Below are positions 52,067-59,908 of a stretch of 64,000 nucleotides of DNA, piece by piece. The notes below the pieces were generated by a model, which saw only the letters and a program-made list of their open reading frames with translations, was not told where the DNA came from and ran no database searches. The position numbers were made by a program, and so were the translations under genes. This DNA is from Flavobacterium jumunjinense (GTDB taxonomy: Bacteria; Bacteroidota; Bacteroidia; Flavobacteriales; Flavobacteriaceae), in the NCBI RefSeq assembly GCF_021650975.2, contig NZ_CP091285.1:3162001-3226000 (forward strand), written 5' to 3'. The first letter of the stretch is position 1. Each line of letters opens with the position of its first letter.

Positions 52067-52738
52067 TTAACTGTTTTTAAAAAAGGTTTTACTTTTTCTC
52101 TTAAATTTTAAGGATATGATTTTAAGTAAAGAATGTTTCTTCTTCATTCGACTCAATCGTTCTTTTATCAAAATCTTTTCTTCCTTTTGCCTTTTTTGTA
52201 ATACATCATTATTTTTGTCATACATCATTGCTGTGCATAAACAATTTTTTCTGTTTTTTGAGATTAAAATATCATAGTTAACACAACTTTTACATCCTTC
52301 CCAAAATTTTTCATCTTGTGTAATTTCTGAATAGGTTATTGGTTCATAGCCCAATTCACTATTAATTTTCATAACAGCTAAACCTGTGGTTAAACCAAAA
52401 ATTTTAGCATTTGGAAACTTTTGTCGTGACAATTTGAAAATCTCTTTTTTTATTTTCCGTGCTAATCCTAGTTCCCTGTATTGGGGAGCTACAATTAGCC
52501 CAGAGTTGACGACAAATTTTTCTTCACTCCATGTTTCAATATAGCAGAAACCAGCCCATTCATTTTGCTCTGTAAGTGCAATGATAGCATTACCTTCTGT
52601 TATTTTTTTATTTACATATTCTATGGAACGCTTAGCGATTCCAGTACCTCTAACTTTAGCAGAACTTTCCATTTCTGTAATAATTGCTTCACAAAATATA
52701 GAATGTTCGATGTTAGTTTGCTCAATTTTGATCACCAT
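52067..52738 (-). CDS. GNAT acyltransferase heading the arginine operon (ArgA-like role)
   Basis: The start is the ATG at 52738 (MVIKIEQTNIEHS), 17 bp after a strong -7 element; the longer frame runs through the promoter. The 223-residue protein has a GNAT core (about 20-135: VNSGLIVAPQYRELGLARKIKK acetyl-CoA loop). A cysteine-containing segment (GCKSCVNYDI, NCLCTAM) follows, then a very basic tail of about 50 residues (Lys/Arg-rich, ending SKTFFKNS). GNAT proteins at the head of Bacteroidota arginine operons are taken to make N-acyl-glutamate, the first step, since no classical argA/argJ is present. Substrate (acetyl- or succinyl-CoA) is not shown by the sequence. Confidence 0.82.
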   Translation of the reverse strand: MVIKIEQTNIEHSIFCEAIITEMESSAKVRGTGIAKRSIEYVNKKITEGNAIIALTEQNEWAGFCYIETWSEEKFVVNSGLIVAPQYRELGLARKIKKEIFKLSRQKFPNAKIFGLTTGLAVMKINSELGYEPITYSEITQDEKFWEGCKSCVNYDILISKNRKNCLCTAMMYDKNNDVLQKRQKEEKILIKERLSRMKKKHSLLKIISLKFKRKSKTFFKNS

Positions 52739-52754
52739 TATACCAAATTTTCGA

Positions 52755-52786
52755 CAAATGTAAATTAAATATTTGTTTAAAAACAA
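52755..52786 (-). promoter_or_regulatory. Promoter of the arginine operon
   Basis: On the minus strand, TTG (complement of CAA, 52784-52786) and a perfect -7 element TACATTTG (52755-52762) are 21 nt apart. The GNAT start codon lies 17 bp downstream. It is the second clearest promoter in the window. Confidence 0.7.
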
Positions 52787-52819
52787 ATAAAAAGATAAAA
52801 TAACTTAAAATAATTTTAA

Positions 52820-52838
52820 AAAAGATAAATTATCTTTT
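52820..52838. repeat. Small perfect inverted repeat in the arg-def intergenic region
   Basis: AAAAGATA and TATCTTTT flank a 3-nt spacer. It lies between the divergent arg and def genes and could be an operator or a small structural element; no function is shown. Confidence 0.4.
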
Positions 52839-52908
52839 TAGATTTTATAAAAGACAGCAGTAATTTAGAATGTTTTGCTTTTAAGTTATTTTTAAGAAAT
52901 ATTTTGCT

Positions 52909-52916
52909 TAATTTTG
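52909..52916 (+). promoter_or_regulatory. TAnnTTTG -7 element before def
   Basis: TAATTTTG (followed by CG) matches the -7 consensus and ends 18 bp before the ATG at 52935. No clear -33 TTG. Confidence 0.5.
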
Positions 52917-52934
52917 CGTTCTAAATTTTTGAAG

Positions 52935-53522
52935 ATGATTTTACCGATATATGGCTATGGCGAGCCGGTTTTGAGAAAAGTAAGTGAAGAAATAACGAAA
53001 GATTATCCTAATTTAAAGGAGACAATTGCCGACATGTTTGAAACAATGTATCAAGCATATGGTTTAGGTTTAGCTGCTCCACAGGTAGGAATGCCTATTC
53101 GTTTATTTGTAATTGATACAGAACCATTAGCAGATAGCGATGAAGTTTCAAAAGAAGAAGCAGAAGAATTAAAGACATTTAAGCAAGCGTTTATTAATGC
53201 TAAAATAGTGAAGGAAGAAGGAGATGTTTGGGGATTTAATGAAGGGTGCTTGAGTATTCCAGATGTGAGAGAAGATGTTTTTCGTCATGAAACAATTACA
53301 ATTGAATATTATGATGAAGATTTTATTAAAAAAACAGAAGTATTTTCAGGCTTGAGAGCTCGTGTAATACAACACGAATATGATCATATTGAAGGTATAT
53401 TGTTTACAGATCATTTATCAATGTTAAAGAAAAAAATTATTGGTAAAAAGCTAATGAACATTATGGAAGGGAAAACAAAGCCTGACTATAGAATGAAATT
53501 TGTTAACAAGAAAGGAAGATAA
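52935..53522 (+). CDS. def: Peptide deformylase
   Basis: I use the ATG at 52935 (MILPIYGYGEPVLRKV), since the longer frame begins inside the -7 element. The 195-residue metalloenzyme has the three deformylase motifs: GLGLAAPQVG near 43, EGCLSIP near 104 (metal Cys) and QHEYDHIEGILF near 145 (HExxH, metal His). It removes the formyl group from the first methionine of new proteins. An acidic insert (SDEVSKEEAEELK) near 75 is typical of Bacteroidota deformylases. Confidence 0.96.
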   Translation: MILPIYGYGEPVLRKVSEEITKDYPNLKETIADMFETMYQAYGLGLAAPQVGMPIRLFVIDTEPLADSDEVSKEEAEELKTFKQAFINAKIVKEEGDVWGFNEGCLSIPDVREDVFRHETITIEYYDEDFIKKTEVFSGLRARVIQHEYDHIEGILFTDHLSMLKKKIIGKKLMNIMEGKTKPDYRMKFVNKKGR

Positions 53523-53599
53523 GTAAAAGGGGTTAGTAATTAATGTTATACTATTTTGAACTTTCGACTTTTTAGCTTTTAAACTTTAAACTAAAATTA

Positions 53600-53607
53600 T
53601 ATATTTG
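53600..53607 (+). promoter_or_regulatory. TAnnTTTG -7 element before the DUF5606-type gene
   Basis: TATATTTG matches the -7 consensus, 23 bp before the ATG. The -33 region is T-rich with no clear TTG. Confidence 0.5.
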
Positions 53608-53630
53608 CCAACCTTAAATAAAAAAGAAAA

Positions 53631-54062
53631 ATGAGCATTCAAAAAATATTAGCTATTTCTGGGAAACCAGGTTTATTCGAATTAAAGATTCAAACACGTA
53701 CTGGTTTTGTGGCAGAAGCATTATTAGATGGTAAAAGAATTACTGTTGGAATGAGAAGTAACGTTAGTTTATTATCTGAAATTGCAGTCTATACTTATAC
53801 AGAAGAAATTCGTTTGGCAGAAGTTTTCAAAGCAATTGCTGTAAAAGAAAATGATGGACTTGCAATTTCTCACAAAGAAGACGATACTAAATTAAAAGCT
53901 TATTTTAGAGAAGTATTACCCGAATTTGATGAAGATAGAGTATATACATCAGATATTAAGAAAATCTTAAACTGGTATAATACTTTACAACCTAAAGGAT
54001 TCGTTTCGGTTGAAGCTTTATCTAAAGAAGAAACAGAAGAAGTAGACGAGACAGCTGAATAA
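53631..54062 (+). CDS. DUF5606/DUF6852-type conserved protein
   Basis: The 143-residue protein is conserved in Bacteroidota and I recognise it as the DUF5606 type: an N-terminal domain (about 1-50: SIQKILAISGKPGLFELKIQ, VAEALLDGKRITVG), a segment around EIRLAEVFKAIAVKENDGL, and a C-terminal helical part (LPEFDEDRVYTSDIKKILNWYNTL). The acidic tail is typical. Function is unknown. It is commonly found next to peptide deformylase in flavobacteria, as here (108 bp apart), but with its own promoter. Confidence 0.85.
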   Translation: MSIQKILAISGKPGLFELKIQTRTGFVAEALLDGKRITVGMRSNVSLLSEIAVYTYTEEIRLAEVFKAIAVKENDGLAISHKEDDTKLKAYFREVLPEFDEDRVYTSDIKKILNWYNTLQPKGFVSVEALSKEETEEVDETAE

Positions 54063-54083
54063 TTAGCTAAAAGTATATATTTT

Positions 54084-54112
54084 AAAAAGTCCTCAATTTT
54101 GAGGACTTTTTT
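54084..54112. terminator. Terminator after the DUF5606-type gene, next to the IS insertion
   Basis: AAAAAGTCCTCAA (54084-54096) pairs with TTGAGGACTTTTT (54099-54111). A/T runs on both sides make it usable in both directions; before the IS inserted it probably also served the convergent minus-strand gene. Confidence 0.85.
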
Positions 54113-54163
54113 GTTTTTAAATATGTCCCGTCCTGAAATAAGTTGACATAAAATCGACTTATT

Positions 54164-54556
54164 ATGAATAAATCAGAAAACAGGCCAGCAAAGCGTAGTC
54201 AACGCGATTATAATCTGGGCTTTAAATTAGCTGTTATTTCTCAAGTAGAAAAAGGCGAACTTACCTATAAGCAAGCTCAAAAGAAGTATGGAATTCAAGG
54301 TAGAAGTACAGTTTTGGTTTGGTTAAGAAAATTTGGTAATTTAGATTGGAGTAACCCCAAGCTTTTGTTTATGGTCAAATCTAAAGAAACTCCAGCCCAA
54401 AGCATTAAAAGATTAGAGAAAGAATTAGCTGATGAGAAGCTTAAAAACACAGTGCTAAACACCATGATTGATATCTCAGATAGTCAATACGGTACTCAAA
54501 TTAGAAAAAAGTTTTCACCCAAACCATCCGACGCATCCAACAAGAAGAAGGCATAA
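54164..54556 (+). CDS. IS3-family transposase OrfA
   Basis: The 130-residue protein has an N-terminal helix-turn-helix for terminal repeat binding (about 15-60: FKLAVISQVEKGELTYKQAQ, GIQGRSTVLVWLRKFG) and a Leu/Lys/Glu-rich oligomerisation segment (SIKRLEKELADEKLKNTVLN). It is the regulatory and DNA-binding half of the transposase. The A AAA AAG site at 54505-54511 lies in its frame near codon 115, allowing a -1 shift to OrfB. It alone terminates at 54556. Confidence 0.92.
   Translation: MNKSENRPAKRSQRDYNLGFKLAVISQVEKGELTYKQAQKKYGIQGRSTVLVWLRKFGNLDWSNPKLLFMVKSKETPAQSIKRLEKELADEKLKNTVLNTMIDISDSQYGTQIRKKFSPKPSDASNKKKA
54505..54511 (+). other. Programmed -1 ribosomal frameshift site (A AAA AAG)
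   Basis: In the OrfA frame the codons read AAA-AAG at 54506-54511, the exact zero-frame layout of the A6G slippery heptamer used by IS3-family elements. After a -1 slip the frame continues open through VFTQTIRRIQQEEGIS into the OrfB start without a stop, giving an OrfAB protein of about 410 residues. Confidence 0.85.
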
Positions 54557-54558
54557 GT

Positions 54559-55395
54559 ATGTCCAGAACTTGTAGATTGTTTGGGGTAAGCCGACAAGCT
54601 ATTTATCAGCAGGAAGCACGTTGTTTAGAACGAGAGAAAGAATTATTAATAGTAAAGCAACTCGTTGAAAAACAAAGAAGAATTATGCCTCGATTAGGCA
54701 CAAGAAAACTTTATTTTTTACTAGAACAATCTTTTGTTGAAAATAGAATTAAAATCGGGAGAGATGCATTTTTTGCTTATTTGAAAAGAGAAAAAATGCT
54801 AGTTAAACCAATGAAAAATTACACAAAAACCACCTTTTCTAAACACTGGTTACGTAAGTACCCCAATTTATTTAAAGATATCGATATCAACAGAATAGAA
54901 CAGGTTTTTGTTAGTGACATAACTTATATAAAATCTAATAAAAGAACTCATTATCTATCATTAGTTACAGATGTTTTTAGCAGAAAAATAGTTGGTTATC
55001 ATTTGAGTGATGACATGAGTGCAGAAAGTGTGGTTAAGGCCTTAAGAATGGCAGTAAAAAACAGAAAAACAAACCTTCAATTAATACATCACTCAGACAG
55101 AGGTTTACAATATTGTTCTAAAATTTATCAAAATGAATTAACCAAAAACAATATTATTGCTTCTATGACCGATGGCTATGATTGTTATCAAAATGCTCTA
55201 GCGGAAAGAATAAATGGTATTCTAAAACAAGAATTCCTCATATACAAATGTAAATCAGGTGATGAACTTAACCTTTTAGTTAGAGAGTCTGTGGAATGCT
55301 ATAATAGTAAAAGACCTCATTTGAGTTTAAATATGAAAACACCTAACTTTGTATATGAAAAAACCAGTGAAGTTAACTTCACTGGTTTTAATTAA
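54559..55395 (+). CDS. IS3-family transposase OrfB (catalytic domain)
   Basis: The 278-residue protein has an HTH_21-like start (about 25-75) and the rve integrase core with a complete DDE set: Asp in VFVSDITYIKSN near 117, Asp in IHHSDRGLQYCS near 180, Glu in ALAERINGILKQEFL near 215. It catalyses strand transfer of the element. It probably works mainly as the C-terminal part of the OrfAB frameshift product; the ATG at 54559 may also be used. It ends 39 bp before the right element end. Confidence 0.93.
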   Translation: MSRTCRLFGVSRQAIYQQEARCLEREKELLIVKQLVEKQRRIMPRLGTRKLYFLLEQSFVENRIKIGRDAFFAYLKREKMLVKPMKNYTKTTFSKHWLRKYPNLFKDIDINRIEQVFVSDITYIKSNKRTHYLSLVTDVFSRKIVGYHLSDDMSAESVVKALRMAVKNRKTNLQLIHHSDRGLQYCSKIYQNELTKNNIIASMTDGYDCYQNALAERINGILKQEFLIYKCKSGDELNLLVRESVECYNSKRPHLSLNMKTPNFVYEKTSEVNFTGFN

Positions 55396-55421
55396 TTTAT
55401 TGTAAAACTCGTCAACTTATT

Positions 55422-55940
55422 TTAGGACGACTCAATATGCTTATTAAATTCGACAATTCCGTTTTTATATTCTTCAAAATTATAATGAATGTGATCAAAA
55501 CCTTTATTGATAGTCCATTTATTATCTTTATATAAAAAAGAGATAAATGACCAAAGTATTGGTCTTACTTTAAAACGATATTGTTTATTTGTATATTCTA
55601 GGTGCATCCAAATCATATCATTCTCTTTAGGTAAATAATCAAAATCAAAAACATTTTTTGAATTAAGAATCGGAAGTATATTTTCAGTAGTTAATTCATC
55701 ATAATTTAATTCTTTAGCAGATGATTGATGGTGCCAATCTAGACCATTATAAATATAGTCACCAGAATATTTTCTAAGTCTCCAATAGATTGTTTTAGTT
55801 TCATAATTTTTTTCATTCCAAACTTCTTTTATTTTATTTCGTCTTGAGTTTTTATTATGAATAACAGGTTTAGGTTCCAAGTTGGAATTGATCAAAGGTT
55901 CAATAGTTATGAATTTTATTGTGAAATTTGAATGTGCCAT
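55422..55940 (-). CDS. Hypothetical protein; IS insertion altered its last codons
   Basis: The 172-residue protein has no signal peptide. It is rich in Asn, Trp and Tyr (IYWRLRKYSGDYIYNG, DMIWMHLEYTNKQYRF, PILWSFISFLYKDNKW), which suggests a compact beta-rich domain. I do not recognise it. The IS element ends inside this frame: the last three codons (Glu-Ser-Ser) and the stop come from IS DNA. Removing the element and one ATA copy restores NKHI followed directly by TAA, so the native protein was 169 residues and the insertion is nearly neutral. Confidence 0.65.
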   Translation of the reverse strand: MAHSNFTIKFITIEPLINSNLEPKPVIHNKNSRRNKIKEVWNEKNYETKTIYWRLRKYSGDYIYNGLDWHHQSSAKELNYDELTTENILPILNSKNVFDFDYLPKENDMIWMHLEYTNKQYRFKVRPILWSFISFLYKDNKWTINKGFDHIHYNFEEYKNGIVEFNKHIESS

Positions 55941-56042
55941 TTTTAGGTTTTTAAAAGAAGTAATAAAAATGATTTCTGTTACCAGCTGGTTTTTACTCTG
56001 TTCTATATTTTTTACATTCCTTTATTGGAATCGGTTCATATT

Positions 56043-56352
56043 TTATTTTTTTACAATATGAGTAAATTCAGTCAGAATTTTTTCTAATTCTTGAATTGAG
56101 TTCAACCGTTCTTTCTTTGTATTTGCCTGATACCCAAAAACAATTAATATTCAAAATAATTAGGAGCTATAATTGGAATCTAAGTATTTTCGGCAGGTCC
56201 ATATTCAATAAAAACTTTTGCTCTTTCATTGATGCGTCTAAAGACATATCTGTTATTAGATTCCTTAGTCAAAACATTTCTTATCAGATATACGCACAGC
56301 AAATATGTTCTACTGATATATTTTATGTATTTAACTCAATTAACTGTTCCAT
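56043..56352 (-). pseudogene. Degraded YoaP-like GNAT acetyltransferase
   Basis: No single frame is open, but the minus strand read across frames gives consecutive pieces in the order of a YoaP-type GNAT protein: MEQLIELNT, then VEHICCAY, then KESNNRYVFRRINERAKVFI with EYGPAENT, then APNYFEY, then (one T removed) CFWVSGKYKE. It ends LEKILTEFTHIVKK and stop. Several frameshifts and stops, and the absence of the rest of the acetyl-CoA domain, show decay. It begins 1 bp after the permease stop, so it was the second gene of an operon. The plus-strand frame across it is not a gene. Confidence 0.72.
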
Positions 56353-56353
56353 T

Positions 56354-57658
56354 TTATTTCAGTTCTTTGTTGGGCACAGTTTTTTTCTTTTCTGACTTTT
56401 TATAAATCCATTCCAATAAAAAACAAAATCCAATAATGGCTATTGAAATTATAACACCAATAGTATTGGAAGCGTATTGTTGTTTTATCAAAATTATGGT
56501 AGCTGTTATACATAAAACAAATCCAACTAAGGGAATTATTTTATTACTATTTGTTTCTTTAGATAATCGATATCCAACAAGATTAACAAAACCAAAAATG
56601 AGTAAAAAACCAACACTTCCTGCAGTTGATATGCTTTCTAGCTGAAGTAGATTGACTAAAATTAATGTAGCTATCGCTGTAATCAATAAACCAATTGGCT
56701 GATTCCAAACTTTTGCTAAAAAGTGATGCGGTAGTTCATCGTCCTCGGCGATTTCATAATTGACTTTACTTCCTCCATAAAGAGAAGCGTTAATTGCAGA
56801 AAACGTTGAAATTAAGGCAGCAACTGTAATGATAGAAAAACCAATTTTTCCTAACATCGGTTTAGCCGCTTCTGCCAAAACATAATCTTGTGCTGTTGCA
56901 ATTTTTGCGAATGGAAGTGATCCTACAGTTACGAGCGCAATAATAATATATAGCACAATCACGAAAATCACAGAATAGTAATAGGCTTTTGGTATGTTCT
57001 TTTCAGGATTTATTATATCAGGTGCAGCGTTTGCAATAAGTTCAAAGCCTTCATAAGCAACAAAAATAACCATTCCGCCTGCAAATAATTTAATAGGTGC
57101 TTCCCATTGTGAAATTGCTAATTGCGCTACATTTGGATTGCCAATCAATCCATAAGCACCAATAAAAATAAAGGAAATTAGAATTACTAATTTGATAATT
57201 ACTGCGTAAGACTCTATTTTACCAACTACAGCAATACTATAATAGTTAATAGCTGTAGCTAAAATAATAATTGCACTAGCATAAATGTGCGAATCAATTA
57301 TTATGTCGTGCGTTAATTCTAAAAGGTTTGGTGCGTAAGACCCAAATGCCGAAGCATAAAGTGAAAGCATAATAATGTAGCTTATCCACAATAGATTATT
57401 AATTCCACCACTAAAAATTGTTTTTCCGAAACCTTGGTTAATAAATTTAACGGTTCCACCACTATCAGGATACTTTTTTGATAGCTTCACATAACTGTAA
57501 GATGTTATTAACGCTAAAATCCCAGCAAACAAAAAGGCAATTGGTGTTCCTCCTTTGGCAAGCGATACTGCAAGTCCAAGGACTGCAAAAATCCCACCAC
57601 CAACCATTCCGCCAATTCCGATAGAAATAGCTTCTTTCAAATCTATTTTTTTATTCAT
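56354..57658 (-). CDS. APC-superfamily amino acid permease
   Basis: This 434-residue membrane protein has about 12 helices and the APC amino-acid permease start (IGIGGMVGGGIFAVLGLAV near 12-30, the unwound helix-1 GxG substrate motif) and VAYEGFELIANAAPDI (helix 6). Length is on the short side of the family but complete. It takes up an amino acid, polyamine or related compound with protons; the substrate is not predictable. It is linked to a dead GNAT gene downstream. Confidence 0.9.
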   Translation of the reverse strand: MNKKIDLKEAISIGIGGMVGGGIFAVLGLAVSLAKGGTPIAFLFAGILALITSYSYVKLSKKYPDSGGTVKFINQGFGKTIFSGGINNLLWISYIIMLSLYASAFGSYAPNLLELTHDIIIDSHIYASAIIILATAINYYSIAVVGKIESYAVIIKLVILISFIFIGAYGLIGNPNVAQLAISQWEAPIKLFAGGMVIFVAYEGFELIANAAPDIINPEKNIPKAYYYSVIFVIVLYIIIALVTVGSLPFAKIATAQDYVLAEAAKPMLGKIGFSIITVAALISTFSAINASLYGGSKVNYEIAEDDELPHHFLAKVWNQPIGLLITAIATLILVNLLQLESISTAGSVGFLLIFGFVNLVGYRLSKETNSNKIIPLVGFVLCITATIILIKQQYASNTIGVIISIAIIGFCFLLEWIYKKSEKKKTVPNKELK

Positions 57659-57845
57659 ATGGTGTTTTTTACAAATTATTCCAAACGTGTTGCCGTTTGA
57701 TGCAGTTGCGTAAATTTATAACAAAAGATTACAAGTAAAAAACGCCTCATAGAATTTTTGGAGACTCGAGCACTATGTGCGAACTAGCGAAGCAAAATTT
57801 TGAACACAAACGAAGCTTATAAATTACTACAAATGGCTGTACTTG

Positions 57846-57971
57846 TTGCACAACTAATAAATTTAAATTGAATACTGATTTTATGATTTTTATAAATATC
57901 AGAATAATAACGTTTTTAGTTTTTTAAAATGATTAAAAAATAAGAATCATAGCCTTTAATTAGTTGTACAA
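57846..57971. repeat. 126-bp AT-rich segment with near-perfect terminal inverted repeats
   Basis: TTGCACAACTAATAAA at the left and TTTAATTAGTTGTACAA at the right are inverted with 14 of 16 bases matching. The interior has no reading frame. It could be a MITE-like or other non-autonomous element. The related string TTGCACAACT occurs again at 62914-62923. The rest of the 339-bp gap after the permease start (57659-57997) shows no gene or RNA that I can support. Confidence 0.4.
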
Positions 57972-57997
57972 TAGTCATATATGTTAGCAGTTGCTTT

Positions 57998-58396
57998 TTA
58001 ATCTATTTTTATTAAAGTGAATTCAGTTTCCTCTATATTACCCATTTTGCATTTTACTTTGACGGCTTTTCGTTCGGTTTCTATAATTTTAGAGGTTAAA
58101 ATTTCTCCAACTTTCACAGGATAATCTGGAATTGTAACTTCAATAACCGTTGATTTATATTCACAATCAGTTATAAATTCTATTTTACATTTTACATAAT
58201 ATTTTCCGTTAGAAATATACTCTGTTTGGATACCGTCTTCAATTATCATATAGTAATCATTTTGATCATATAATAAACTTAGAAATTTTCCATTCAACAT
58301 TATTTTACAATTTGGTTCTGAATCAGGTTCTGTAAAAATAGTTTGTGCATTGAGAGAAGTAGAGAATAATAAAAATAGAATTATGTATTTTTTCAT
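57998..58396 (-). CDS. Small secreted protein of unknown function
   Basis: The 132-residue protein has a short signal peptide (MKKYIILFLLFSTSLNAQ) typical of flavobacteria. The mature part of about 115 residues is beta-rich with four cysteines (NCKIML, VKCKIEF, DCEYK, KVKCKMG) that could form two disulfides. I do not recognise it. It lies alone in the accessory region, with 286 bp of non-coding AT-rich DNA upstream in which I see no clear promoter or RNA. Confidence 0.65.
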   Translation of the reverse strand: MKKYIILFLLFSTSLNAQTIFTEPDSEPNCKIMLNGKFLSLLYDQNDYYMIIEDGIQTEYISNGKYYVKCKIEFITDCEYKSTVIEVTIPDYPVKVGEILTSKIIETERKAVKVKCKMGNIEETEFTLIKID

Positions 58397-58682
58397 TTTA
58401 GCTGTACCTTAATATTTAGTCAAATTTACTGATAAATTGTTTATATACTTAGTTTTTTATTCTTCAGTTGAATATATGTAATGTGTATTGATTTACTTAA
58501 CTAGTATTGCGTACTTTTTAAATATATAAATAATTAAATGTAATCGGATATGTAATCGGTTTACTTCACTAAAATCCACTTTTATTCATGTTCAATGATT
58601 ATAAAACGACCCACGTTGTGATGAAGAATACAAAAAAACAATAGAAGCAAATGAATAAATCTTTAGTTGTTTTGTAGCTTTT

Positions 58683-59033
58683 TTATCTCAATAAACTGTC
58701 AAGTAGTATCGTCAAAATCATTATTATAAGCATAATTCCAGCAACTTTAAAATACATTTTTTGAATTTTTTTTTCGTCACGATAATCAGAAATAAAGATG
58801 GTTTCTGTATGCGCTATTATTTCATTTTTGATGAAAATTTCATCAAGCTTTATTCGGTCAATATCTTGAATGAAATATCTAATTCCATTTTCAAACATTG
58901 ACTGATTCTCAATATCGCAATAATATTCAACTTTCTGTTTTACAAGTTCACTTTCAAACCTTATTTTGTCTTTAGGTAAAACATATATTTTGAAATGTTT
59001 TTTGAATAATATTTTAGGATTATTTTCTTGCAC
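58683..59033 (-). CDS. Small C-terminally anchored membrane protein
   Basis: The 116-residue product has a soluble N-terminal part of about 90 residues with a mixed alpha/beta pattern (KHFKIYVLPKDKIRFESEL; CDIENQSMFENGIRYFIQD). One C-terminal membrane helix (about 95-113, VAGIMLIIMILTILLDSLL) follows, so it is probably a tail-anchored inner-membrane protein. I do not recognise a family. The start is the first Met of the frame, with a TTACTATT-type gap upstream. It is one of several same-strand unknowns in this region. Confidence 0.6.
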   Translation of the reverse strand: MQENNPKILFKKHFKIYVLPKDKIRFESELVKQKVEYYCDIENQSMFENGIRYFIQDIDRIKLDEIFIKNEIIAHTETIFISDYRDEKKIQKMYFKVAGIMLIIMILTILLDSLLR

Positions 59034-59164
59034 TTGGTTACTATTAAAATTGACTATAAAGGTTTTTTATAAAATTAAGCACTTGATTTAGTTGATGAAA
59101 ATAGAATGGATTTTCGTAAGTAGGCGAGTAGGTACATTTTTTTGTAGATTTTTAAACGCAGACT

Positions 59165-59812
59165 TTATTTTTCTTTCAGATTTTCTTTTCCTTTAAATAC
59201 ATTACTTATTTCAAAATAATAAACTTTCTTTTCTCCGTTTTTATCTATAACTTCCATTTGATCACAGATTCCACCAGCTATCTTTTGTGTATCTAATTCA
59301 ACATTAAGCATATTTAAAATAAAATATTCTTCAGATATTTGAATTACAGACCAACCATTTTCACATGATTTTCCGTCTCCATTATTTATTATCGATTTTA
59401 AAAGTCCAAATTGAATTGTTTTATATTTTTTTGCATTTAAAGTATCTCCAACAATTGTATAAGTTTGCCTTAATATTTTATGAGCAATCATGCTTGTGTA
59501 GTCAATACTCAACATCTTTTTTGTTGTAGTAATAATACTATCGTATTTTGATTCAGACATTTGTCGATACATTTCTTTTTCTAATTCTCTAAATTTACTA
59601 CTTTTTTTAGATGCGATTTTGAATTGTTTACTTTCTATAAAACTTTCTCTGAATGATTTATAATCGATGTCAGTTTTTCCACTTTCAAGTATTTGTACGG
59701 TTTTACTATAATTATCATCAAATTTAGGAACCTTTACTTCCATTTCAGTCTGTCCAATTACATTGTTGAGATTGAAAAACAATGTTAAGGTTATTAAGAG
59801 GAGTTTAATCAT
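59165..59812 (-). CDS. Secreted DUF4919-like protein
   Basis: The 215-residue protein has a signal peptide (MIKLLLITLTLFFNLNNVIGQ) and a helical repeat-like middle (TPR-like pairing around 70-130: YRQMSESKYDSIITTTKKML, HKILRQTYTIVGDTLNAKKY). A C-terminal segment KIAGGICDQMEVIDKNG then KKVYYFEISNVFKG follows. The layout and ending match the DUF4919 family of Bacteroidota as I recall it. Function is unknown. It belongs to the run of minus-strand exported proteins at 58-63 kb. Confidence 0.68.
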   Translation of the reverse strand: MIKLLLITLTLFFNLNNVIGQTEMEVKVPKFDDNYSKTVQILESGKTDIDYKSFRESFIESKQFKIASKKSSKFRELEKEMYRQMSESKYDSIITTTKKMLSIDYTSMIAHKILRQTYTIVGDTLNAKKYKTIQFGLLKSIINNGDGKSCENGWSVIQISEEYFILNMLNVELDTQKIAGGICDQMEVIDKNGEKKVYYFEISNVFKGKENLKEK

Positions 59813-59908
59813 AACAGTTATAATTGTTATTTATATTGAAAGTTACGTGTTTCTCAACATTGCTTTAGCTAAAAACAGCAATTTTTATATATATTTTTGT
59901 GTAATGTT

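Larger units (their letters stand above)
54124..55434 (+). mobile_element. IS3-family insertion sequence, apparently intact
   Basis: The 1311-bp element starts TG and ends CA. Its terminal inverted repeats match as TG-nnn-CGTCCT-n-AAATAAGTTGAC (left 54124 on; right, complement of 55411-55434). It is flanked by a 3-bp direct repeat, ATA (54121-54123 and 55435-55437), typical of IS3 targets. It carries orfA and orfB with an intact slippery site, and both frames are full length with a complete DDE triad, so it is probably active or recently so. Confidence 0.93.

Noticed and set aside
56096..56395. Plus-strand open frame of 99 codons
   Set aside because: It lies opposite the decayed YoaP-like GNAT gene and the permease 3' end. 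The minus strand gives recognisable protein pieces, and the plus-strand product is a Phe/Ser/Ile-rich shadow with no leader.
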